A DNA stretch of 5,701 bases from Merdivivens faecigallinarum. GTDB lineage: Bacteria > Bacteroidota > Bacteroidia > Bacteroidales > UBA932. The stretch covers positions 1-5,701 of the forward strand of contig JADILY010000011.1 of NCBI GenBank assembly GCA_017695055.1, written 5' to 3'. Below are positions 1-5,621 of this stretch, piece by piece. The stretch's first letter is position 1. Each line of letters opens with the position of its first letter. Both the position numbers and the translations under genes were made by a program. The notes under the pieces are model-generated. The model had not been told where the DNA came from and ran no database searches. It saw nothing but the letters and a program-made list of their open reading frames with translations.

Positions 1-1104
1 CATGTATACGGAAGGATTTATCATGGTATGATACAATGAAGTATAAAACATGGCCATGGCATCGTCATCACCCTCGGCCTCCATGACAGACAGCGCATCG
101 TTCCATGCATCGTGCGCTTCGGCAGCCAACTGCCCGAAATCCTTTCCTGAAGTCTCCGCACGGAGATTTTTCAAGGCTCCGTCGGTCCCGGTAGCCGAAA
201 GTGCCACCTTTATTTCAAGTTCCTGCGATTCGGAAGGGTCGAACTCGAACCAGGCCACTATTTTCCTCCCTCCGATTTCGGGAAAATTGTGTTTCGTATC
301 GAAACGTCTGTAAAATCCGTTGTAAAGGACATCCGCGAATTCTTCATATCCGTAATTGCGTATAGGACGTGAAAATTCGATTGCAAAATATACATAATTG
401 GTGCGCGCCCAGCCGTTGGTAATGCGGTAACCTGTTATCAGAGTGTCGTTTTCAACCCTTATCTGCGCCCAGAGGGTTTTCCCGTCATAATTGTATATGC
501 CGTGTATGAGGTCGAGGATTATCCGTTGCTCGGAAGCCCCATCCGGATAGGTATAACGGTGGACTCCGGTCCTCGGCGTAGCGGTAAGTTCCGCACGGAT
601 TCCGTAATCGTCGAGAAAGGCTTCATAATACCCTGGACGGGCGGTTTCGTTTTCATGAGAAAAACGCGATCTGTATCCGCTGTCAGGATCTTCCTTGGAC
701 CCCGGACGGAGTTTCAGCGGCCCTGTCGTCGGCATTATGAGCACATCGCCGAGGTCGGAATGCCCCGTGCCGCTGAAATGGGTGTGGCTGAAACCGACTA
801 TCGTATTGTCCGCGTATTGATAACCTGCACAGTACTCGTATGCTTTCGGCTGGTATACGCCGCCGATATTGTGAGGTACGGTGTCCGTATCCGGACTCAG
901 CTGCACGCCTCCGAAAGGATAGCAGGCCCCCGGGAAAACATGGCCCATCTTCGATGTCCCGATCATGGGATTCACCCATTTTGTCAAATCCTTTTCTTCT
1001 TTCTGCCCTTTCATGTTCTTACTGTTCTGTCCCATTGCGTTATTCGGAAAAATAATGGTTGCCGCGGTCAAAGCCGCCAATAATGATATGATGCTGATTT
1101 TCAT
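1..1104 (-). CDS. GH92 family exo-alpha-mannosidase, N-terminal half (3' end outside window)
   Basis: Seen: the frame is open from the ATG at 1104 to the left edge (368 codons, no stop). Residues 1-25 form a signal peptide (hydrophobic stretch about 3-20, likely cleavage after Ala-Met-Gly25) with no lipobox cysteine, so the product is probably periplasmic. Mature sequence begins with VNPMIGTSKMGHVFPGA (44-60) and CYPFGGVQLSPDTDT (61-75), followed by GFSHTHFSGTGHSDLGD (104-120). These are hallmark blocks of the GH92 N-terminal beta-sandwich. The segment FYTSLYHTMINPSVYM (353-368) marks entry into the (alpha/alpha)6 catalytic barrel. Known: GH92 enzymes are calcium-dependent, inverting exo-alpha-mannosidases of roughly 750 residues that trim mannose from N-glycans and related glycans. 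The catalytic acid and base lie in the missing half, so linkage specificity and integrity cannot be judged. The start overlaps the sulfatase stop in ATGA, which implies translational coupling. Family call is firm; substrate is inferred. Confidence 0.95.
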   Translation of the reverse strand, partial: MKISIISLLAALTAATIIFPNNAMGQNSKNMKGQKEEKDLTKWVNPMIGTSKMGHVFPGACYPFGGVQLSPDTDTVPHNIGGVYQPKAYEYCAGYQYADNTIVGFSHTHFSGTGHSDLGDVLIMPTTGPLKLRPGSKEDPDSGYRSRFSHENETARPGYYEAFLDDYGIRAELTATPRTGVHRYTYPDGASEQRIILDLIHGIYNYDGKTLWAQIRVENDTLITGYRITNGWARTNYVYFAIEFSRPIRNYGYEEFADVLYNGFYRRFDTKHNFPEIGGRKIVAWFEFDPSESQELEIKVALSATGTDGALKNLRAETSGKDFGQLAAEAHDAWNDALSVMEAEGDDDAMAMFYTSLYHTMINPSVYM

Positions 1105-2699
1105 CGCGAATTTTCTTTTAAGGCCGTGGTATCTTCATACCGTTTCTGCAATCCGACCAGTTTTTTATACAGTTTTTTCTGAATCCGGTCATATCCGTCG
1201 TCACCGCAGAGGTTGTTCATTTCATGCGGATCCTCTTTCAAATCATAGAGTTCCCAGGAGTCTATATCTCCATAAAAATGAATCAGTTTGTATCTGTCGG
1301 TGCGTATCCCATAATGACGGCGCACTGCATGTTCTCCGGGATATTCGTAATAATGATAGTACAGGGCCTCTCTCCAACGTCCGCCACGGGGTTCTTTCCC
1401 GTCCTTGAGGAAAGACAGGTACGATTCGCCCTGTATGTCTTCGGGAATTTCGGCTCCGGCAGCCTCAAGGAAGGTCGGAGCATGGTCTATATTCTGGACG
1501 AAGGCATCGATTTCTCCCTGGTATCCTCCGGGATAATGCACGAGCATCGGGGTGCGGAAAGACTCCTCATACATGAAACGCTTGTCGAACCAGCCATGCT
1601 CGCCCATGTAGAAGCCCTGGTCCGAAGTATATACCACTATCGTGTTTTCCCAAAGCCCGTTTTCCTGAAGATAGTCTATCACCCTGCCGACATTCCTGTC
1701 AACCGAACGGATAACGCTCATATAGTCCTGCATGTAACGGCGGTATTTCCATTCGGCGAGTTCCTTTCCGCTCAGGCCGCTTTCCTTGAACTCCTCTATG
1801 ATAGGGTCGTAATAGGCATCCCAGGCCTTCTTCTGTTCAGGACTCATCCTGTTGTACATGGCGCGCCCATAGTCTTCAAGGCCCGTATCGGTATGGATTT
1901 CGCCTTCCTTGTCGGCCATCTTCAGGTCATAAACCAAATCCATGTGCCGAGCAATCTCCATTTCCTGTGCGGCAGCGGCCGGACGGCCTTCATAACCGTC
2001 ATAGAAATTCACGGGCAAAGGGATGTCGGCATTATCGAAGGCGCCCAAATCGGCCGTGTCCGGCATCCAGGTGAGGTGCGGGGCCTTGTGGTGGAGCAAA
2101 AGGCAGAAAGGCTTCGTCGTGTCCCTCCCGTTTTCAAGCCAGTCAAGCGCTATGTCCGTCGTCACCTCCGTAGCATATCCTTCGACAGTCTTTTTCACTC
2201 CGTTGTCTATAAAGACAGGATTGTAGTACTCGCCTTGCCCGATAAGTATGTTCCAGTAATCGAAACCGGTAGGTTCCGAGACGAGGTGCCACTTGCCCAC
2301 TATGGCAGTCTGGTATCCGGCCTGCCTGAGAAGTTTCGGGAAAGTCTGCTGGGAGCCGTCGAAGGTCTTCGTATTGTCGGTCATGCCGTTCTTATGGCTG
2401 TGCTTTCCGGTAAGCAGGCAGGCCCGGCTCGGGGCGCTTACCGAATTGGCCACGAAGCTGTTTGTAAAGACTATTCCGGAGTCTCCTATCCTGTCGATAT
2501 TCGGAGTGTCCATAAGTCCGCCTCCATACGCACTTATCGTCTGATAGGAATGGTCATCGCACATTATGTACAGGATATTCATCGGCCTGCTTTCCTTTTT
2601 ACCCTTGTCCGCATCCGGGGAGCACGCTACCGGAATAACAAGGATACCTGCGGCGATGCCGCTGCCGAGAGCGGCCAAATGTTTTAACGAAGTTTCCAT
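1101..2699 (-). CDS. Exported S1-family sulfatase (Ser-type formylglycine; GlcNAc-6-sulfatase-like)
   Basis: Seen: 532 residues. The N-terminus has a signal peptide ending VIPVACSPDAD; Cys26 could be lipidated, but Pro at -3 makes this a poor lipobox. Both classic sulfatase signatures match: SVSAPSRACLLTG (86-98), with Ser88 as the formylglycine precursor in S-x-P-S-R, and GYQTAIVGKWH (128-138) supplying Lys136 and His138. Probable Ca2+ ligands are Asp48, Asp49, Asp360 and Gln361. His208 (KAPH) and Lys373 (FDKR) fit the remaining active-site positions. The C-terminal part (about 440-530) resembles the DUF4976-type sulfatase cap. Known: Ser-type enzymes need an anaerobic radical-SAM maturase (anSME), which is not in this window. 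The pattern GQGEYYNP plus YTSDQGFYMGEHGWFDKR resembles the N-acetylglucosamine-6-sulfatase-like group; that subfamily call is from memory. It is first in the unit with GH92, its TGA sharing ATGA with that start. Length is typical and the gene looks intact. Confidence 0.95.
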   Translation of the reverse strand: METSLKHLAALGSGIAAGILVIPVACSPDADKGKKESRPMNILYIMCDDHSYQTISAYGGGLMDTPNIDRIGDSGIVFTNSFVANSVSAPSRACLLTGKHSHKNGMTDNTKTFDGSQQTFPKLLRQAGYQTAIVGKWHLVSEPTGFDYWNILIGQGEYYNPVFIDNGVKKTVEGYATEVTTDIALDWLENGRDTTKPFCLLLHHKAPHLTWMPDTADLGAFDNADIPLPVNFYDGYEGRPAAAAQEMEIARHMDLVYDLKMADKEGEIHTDTGLEDYGRAMYNRMSPEQKKAWDAYYDPIIEEFKESGLSGKELAEWKYRRYMQDYMSVIRSVDRNVGRVIDYLQENGLWENTIVVYTSDQGFYMGEHGWFDKRFMYEESFRTPMLVHYPGGYQGEIDAFVQNIDHAPTFLEAAGAEIPEDIQGESYLSFLKDGKEPRGGRWREALYYHYYEYPGEHAVRRHYGIRTDRYKLIHFYGDIDSWELYDLKEDPHEMNNLCGDDGYDRIQKKLYKKLVGLQKRYEDTTALKENSR

Positions 2700-2797
2700 G
2701 TCCGAATCAGGTTCAATTGTTTTTCATACCGAGAAGCCATCAGCAACAATCCCGTAATAAAAGCTATCCGGCATAATCATAAAGGCCATTTCTTCCG

Positions 2798-2828
2798 TAA
2801 AAATAAAAAAGGTTTTCACAAAATTGCA
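2798..2828 (-). promoter_or_regulatory. Weak candidate promoter for the sulfatase-GH92 unit
   Basis: On the minus strand TATTTTTA (2805-2798) matches seven of eight positions of the Bacteroidetes -7 element TAnnTTTG. No TTTG is found 19-21 bp upstream, so the -33 element is missing or degenerate. If real, the transcript would start about 90 bp before the sulfatase ATG, and the first inverted repeat (2823-2844) would lie over the -33 region, a position suited to repression. The evidence is one half-element in AT-rich DNA, so it is weak. Confidence 0.25.
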
Positions 2829-2844
2829 CTAAATTCAGTGCAAT
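2823..2844. promoter_or_regulatory. Inverted repeat, candidate operator 1
   Basis: ATTGCACT-N6-AGTGCAAT is a perfect 8+8 bp dyad with an AT-rich 6 bp spacer (AAATTC). It lies 124 bp upstream of the sulfatase start. Its near-copy is centred exactly 33 bp away, about three helical turns, so a regulator could bind both on the same face of the DNA. The low GC of the stem, and the terminator already present at 2881-2921, argue for a protein-binding site rather than a hairpin. The cognate regulator is not in the window and its family is unknown. Confidence 0.6.
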
Positions 2845-2855
2845 AATAATCAAAA

Positions 2856-2877
2856 ATCGCACTAAAAATAGTGCATT
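2856..2877. promoter_or_regulatory. Inverted repeat, candidate operator 2
   Basis: ATCGCACT-N6-AGTGCATT carries the same GCACT...AGTGC core with the same 6 bp spacer as operator 1. Over 22 bp the two sites are identical at 17 positions, and 14 of the 16 arm positions agree. The core dyad (2859-2863 with 2870-2874) is exact, while the outer bases are less symmetrical, as expected for a second, weaker site of the same protein. Confidence 0.55.
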
Positions 2878-2880
2878 ATT

Positions 2881-2921
2881 AAAAAAATTGCGCCCGCGGG
2901 CATACAGTCGCCAAGCGCAAT
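2881..2921 (-). terminator. Rho-independent terminator closing the lipoprotein operon
   Basis: Read on the minus strand, ATTGCGCTTG pairs with CGGGCGCAAT (seven Watson-Crick pairs, two G-U pairs, one more G-C pair) around a 14-15 nt loop, followed directly by seven T residues. It begins 25 bp after the stop at 2947 of the restored lipoprotein frame. There is no T-run on the plus strand, so it acts only on minus-strand transcripts. It separates the lipoprotein unit from the sulfatase-GH92 unit, which therefore needs its own promoter. Confidence 0.8.
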
Positions 2922-2946
2922 CCTTATCATGAAACGTTCTTAAAAA

Positions 2947-3526
2947 TCAGAAGGTAAGGACATACCTCACGCAGAAACGCTCCTGCTGAGAATCTTTTTT
3001 GAACATATTGATGACTGTACCCGCCCCGAAATATACCTGGGCTATACGCTCTTTGTTCAGCTCGGAAATGACCATGCCCGTAAACAAATCCACGGCAACT
3101 GCAAACAACGAATATTCCTTGTCCGGTTTCTGGCTCAAGGGCGTTGAAATACTGGTATGACAATGTTCCGTGTTTCAGAATCCCGGCAAGATATTCCTCG
3201 AAAAGGACACCGTAGGCAGATGCCAGCATCCTGTAATATTCGAGTTCGTTGAGAAAATATTCTTCATCGGAAGCATATCGGTCGAAAGCCTCGACGACCG
3301 CCCCTTCTACCGGATTTTCAATAATATAGGAAAATTCCAACCTGCAAGTGTCCGCCGGAACTTCGATTTCGGTCCGTTCGATTACTAACTTCGGGACAAA
3401 CCCCTCGTCCGGAGCGGGCAAACCGGGATTTTCATGCGTACAGCCGCTGAGAAATGCCGGCAGCATGAGAATTGCGCAAAATACTGAAAAAATATTTTTC
3501 AACATACCTGTTTTTAATGTTTCCAT
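2947..3526 (-). pseudogene. Small Bacteroidales lipoprotein, frameshifted
   Basis: The N-terminus is a clear lipoprotein signal ending AFLSGC (Cys29 from the ATG at 3526, Cys22 if the in-frame ATG at codon 8 is used). Residues 45-82 resemble an Ig/FN3-like strand domain (EFSYIIENPVEGAVVEAFD). Residues 87-134 follow a pattern I recognise in many exported Bacteroidales lipoproteins of unknown function: DEEYF..., GVLFEEYLAGILKHG, TLSYQYFNALEPET. That pattern normally continues as 'Y..FA.G.D..G'. Frame 1 instead turns into unlikely sequence (GQGIFVVCSCRGF...) and stops at 2927, whereas the +1 frame supplies DKEYSLFAVAVDLFTGMVISE and stops at 2947. Removing one G/C base pair at 3123-3124 restores a 192-residue protein. 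As sequenced, the product would be 199 residues with an aberrant last third. It could be a true pseudogene, a recent mutation or a sequencing error. Role unknown; the intact form would be envelope-anchored. It lies 43 bp after the Big_2 lipoprotein gene. Confidence 0.7.
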
Positions 3527-3532
3527 ATCCTC

Positions 3533-3570
3533 TTACAATTTTACAATTGATTAAAATCTTACAATTGATT
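3533..3570. repeat. Short direct repeats TTACAATT in the intergenic gap
   Basis: TTACAATT occurs at 3533-3540, 3541-3548 and 3559-3566. The longer unit TTACAATTGATT is exact at 3541-3552 and 3559-3570 (18 bp period). The array fills most of the 43 bp gap between the two lipoprotein genes and just touches the stop codon of the upstream one. No clear function; it could be a remnant of local duplication or an mRNA processing or translation element. Confidence 0.6.
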
Positions 3571-4874
3571 TAAAATGCAAATACGAAACGGGCTTCGCGG
3601 TTGAATGATTTACCGTTGCAGTAGTACCCTGGGTCCGAAAAACCATACAACAGGGCCTCCTCGCCATCGAGTTCGAGACAACTCCAGTACAAAAAGCTGA
3701 AACCGCCGTAGCCCATGTCCCTCAACTTGGATTCTATGATGCGCTTGTTCATGCCCGGCACCCAATCCGGCCTGCCGTTGGACTCCCCGCTGCAAAGAAG
3801 CTCCAGCTCCCTGACAGAAGGCATGAACCATCCCGAAGTACCGGGAACATCGGGGCAATCGGTCCGGTATATGTCCAATTCATTGATGAATTGAATCTGC
3901 CGGTCCTTGTTTTCCGGAGCATTGTTGAACTCAATAAACCCCCGGGTCATACCGTAACCGAGTATCTTTTCCATTTTTCCGTCTTCCGTATTCGTAGTTA
4001 CTGACGGATAATCCGTATTTTCCTCAATCCAGTCGCCTATGAGGTCTTTGTATTCCCTTGCAGCCATGACATCCAGCCACGAAGAGCCGACCTCATCCAA
4101 TGAGACCGCCAGGCCATCTGTACATTCAGGAAAATCTTCTTTCAGCACAGGGTCTTCCGCGGTCGGGTCGCCTGTCCAGAACACTATGCCTACCAACGTT
4201 TTATTGGGATTAACTTCAGCTGAATAAGTGCCGTCCGAATAAAACCAGTCGCCTACTCCGGGAGCTCCCGAAACATTCACGATACATTCAGCCGAAACCC
4301 CGTTCCCGGCAATAACCTTTATCGCAGCCGTGCCTACGGCCACTCCCGTCACAACACCCTCCTGCGACACCGATGCGACATATTCATCGCTGCTCTCCCA
4401 GGTCACATTCCTGTTGTCGGCATCTTCGGGAACAAACGAAACGGCCAATGCCCGGGTATCCCCTTTTTTCATCTCCAAAACCGTGTGGTTCAGCTCCAGA
4501 GCTTCGACAACGACTTCCCCGACAGTCACATCGCATTCGGCCGAGACATCACCGGAAGAAGCGTAAACGACAGCCTCCCCTACGGACAATGCCCGGACAA
4601 GCCCTTCGGACGAAACCCCGGCCACGGACTCATCGGAGGAAGTCCACCGTACCTGTCCCATGTCAGCATTTTTCGGAAAAACAGTGACATGGAGCGCCAA
4701 TGAATCCCCTCTTGTCATCGATAACGAGGTTTTACTGAGGACTATTTTCTCAATCGGTACAGGTTTATTATCCTGTTCCTCTTCATCCGGCGGCGGCGTT
4801 ACCGTCGTCTTAGCACATCCTGCCGCAAACAATGACACGGCAATCGGTAAAATCAAAAATCTCAGATGTTTCAT
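3570..4874 (-). CDS. Surface lipoprotein with two Big_2 Ig-like domains and a C-terminal domain of unknown role
   Basis: Seen: 434 residues. The lipoprotein signal ends FAAGC (Cys20), followed by a Thr/Pro linker and an acidic run (DEEEQD, 30-35), which resembles the export signals of surface-exposed Bacteroidetes lipoproteins. Two tandem bacterial Ig-like domains follow, about 42-118 and 123-202. Each has the Big_2 order: K/M-x-GD near the start, V-x-W-x-SSDE in the middle, GVV/GLV...VG-A in the second half, and a closing SAEC-V-V strand. The remaining 230 residues (about 205-434) include FYSDGTYS, VGIVFWTGDP and GTSGWFMPSVRELELL. The last resembles the 'GW-LPS--EL' motif of DUF1566/FGE-like C-type-lectin folds. 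Known: Big_2 domains are adhesive or spacer modules on cell surfaces. Inferred: cell-surface binding protein with a lectin-like head. The ATG at 4874 overlaps the preceding stop in ATGA, so translation is coupled. The gene looks intact. Ligand unknown. Confidence 0.9.
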   Translation of the reverse strand: MKHLRFLILPIAVSLFAAGCAKTTVTPPPDEEEQDNKPVPIEKIVLSKTSLSMTRGDSLALHVTVFPKNADMGQVRWTSSDESVAGVSSEGLVRALSVGEAVVYASSGDVSAECDVTVGEVVVEALELNHTVLEMKKGDTRALAVSFVPEDADNRNVTWESSDEYVASVSQEGVVTGVAVGTAAIKVIAGNGVSAECIVNVSGAPGVGDWFYSDGTYSAEVNPNKTLVGIVFWTGDPTAEDPVLKEDFPECTDGLAVSLDEVGSSWLDVMAAREYKDLIGDWIEENTDYPSVTTNTEDGKMEKILGYGMTRGFIEFNNAPENKDRQIQFINELDIYRTDCPDVPGTSGWFMPSVRELELLCSGESNGRPDWVPGMNKRIIESKLRDMGYGGFSFLYWSCLELDGEEALLYGFSDPGYYCNGKSFNREARFVFAF

Positions 4875-5434
4875 GATTCTATAGTGTTATAATACAATTG
4901 CTTTACTTCCGGAGAATCCGCCCGTTTGAATATCCAGCGCGAGGTGCCGAGATAGCTGTCCGGCATATAACCGATATACCATCCCTTGGGAGTGCAAAGC
5001 TCTTTCAGCAGCTTGGACATGCTTTCGGATTTTTCAACCCAATCCACCGGGGCGCCTTTATTTGTCATTATCTTTCTTTTTTCATCCGGATACAGACGGA
5101 AATGGTTTTTCCCGATTACTTCATATTTAAGAGGTATGAAATAATACTGCTCGTCCCTGTTCCCGCCCCACTGGTTGTCGCAATACAGGCCGCAGCCGAG
5201 CTCTTTCCCCTGAAAATCCACACAGTCGAAAGAAAAACTTATCGCGAATATCCCGCCCGGGATAGGGACGGTCTCATCATACATCATATCCACGATTACA
5301 TCTTTCATGTAACCCTGTACTATCTCGAAACGCCGGCCTCTGGCTTCAGTCCACGAAGACAGATAATCGTCATCCACCGGAACATACGATAACAGAAAAA
5401 CAAATAAGATATCAGCTGCCAATTTTAACATCAT
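4871..5434 (-). CDS. Exported or membrane-anchored protein of unknown function, first gene of the lipoprotein operon
   Basis: I do not recognise a family. Seen: 187 residues from ATG 5434; the adjacent ATG at 5431 is equally possible, and no other in-frame start exists before the stop at 5483-5485. Residues 4-20 are hydrophobic (LAADILFVFLLSYVPV) and followed by DDD, so the N-terminus is a signal peptide or a membrane anchor. There is no lipobox cysteine and no strong signal peptidase I site, unlike its two downstream partners. The body is mixed alpha/beta with alternating hydrophobic strands (GIFAISFSFD, 61-70) and several aromatic residues near the C-terminus (GWYIGYMPDSYLG, 151-163). Cysteines at 71, 81, 85 and 147 could form disulfides if exported. 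A promoter-like sequence lies just upstream, and the TGA overlaps the start of the Big_2 lipoprotein gene by 4 bp, suggesting a linked role at the envelope. The reading frame is well supported; the function is not. Confidence 0.8.
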   Translation of the reverse strand: MMLKLAADILFVFLLSYVPVDDDYLSSWTEARGRRFEIVQGYMKDVIVDMMYDETVPIPGGIFAISFSFDCVDFQGKELGCGLYCDNQWGGNRDEQYYFIPLKYEVIGKNHFRLYPDEKRKIMTNKGAPVDWVEKSESMSKLLKELCTPKGWYIGYMPDSYLGTSRWIFKRADSPEVKQLYYNTIES

Positions 5435-5460
5435 AAAAACCGTCCGTTTTTTTCTGAAAT

Positions 5461-5491
5461 CAAAATTAGTTTCGGGAACATTTCATAAAAA
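5461..5491 (-). promoter_or_regulatory. Candidate Bacteroidetes-type promoter for the lipoprotein operon
   Basis: On the minus strand TAATTTTG (5468-5461) is an exact match to the Bacteroidetes -7 element TAnnTTTG. Nineteen bases upstream is TTTT (5491-5488), three of four matches to the -33 TTTG. Transcription would start near 5455, giving a leader of about 20 nt before the ATG at 5434. All of it lies left of the presumed IS end at 5501, so the insertion seems to have spared the core promoter. Confidence 0.55.
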
Positions 5492-5591
5492 ATTCCGGCT
5501 CATTAGTGTCCGGTAAAAAATCGCAAAAGTTCTTTGAAAATATTGAAGTATAGGTAATTACAAGGATAGAACGAGCGCGCCGATTTGAATT

Positions 5592-5599
5592 TATCTTTG
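5592..5599 (+). promoter_or_regulatory. Candidate -7 element of the transposase promoter
   Basis: TATCTTTG is an exact match to the Bacteroidetes -7 consensus TAnnTTTG, 22 bp before the transposase ATG. No TTTG is found 19-21 bp upstream (the sequence there is GC-rich), so the promoter would be weak, which is common for transposase genes. Confidence 0.35.
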
Positions 5600-5621
5600 C
5601 CAGACTATCGTAGAATGGCAC

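Noticed and set aside
502..1408. Plus-strand open frames at 502-1083 and 965-1408 and a minus-strand frame at 683-979
   Set aside because: All are shadows of the GH92 and sulfatase genes in other frames. The GH92 frame is continuous with conserved family blocks.
1224..2687. 487-codon open frame on the plus strand
   Set aside because: It lies wholly antisense to the sulfatase, whose signatures and active-site residues are intact. Its translation shows no domain, and long antisense frames are expected opposite GC-rich third positions.
2823..2877. Dyads read as terminators or as a two-repeat CRISPR remnant
   Set aside because: The stems are short and AT-rich, and a much better terminator sits at 2881-2921. 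The 11 bp between sites is far too short for a CRISPR spacer. Operators fit better.
3121..3138. Programmed ribosomal frameshift in the small lipoprotein gene
   Set aside because: No slippery heptamer, homopolymer run or downstream stem was seen at the shift point, and no other sign that two products are made.
4898..5392. 164-codon open frame on the plus strand
   Set aside because: Antisense to the 187-residue gene, which has an N-terminal hydrophobic segment, a promoter and an ATGA overlap with its neighbour. The plus-strand translation shows no such support.
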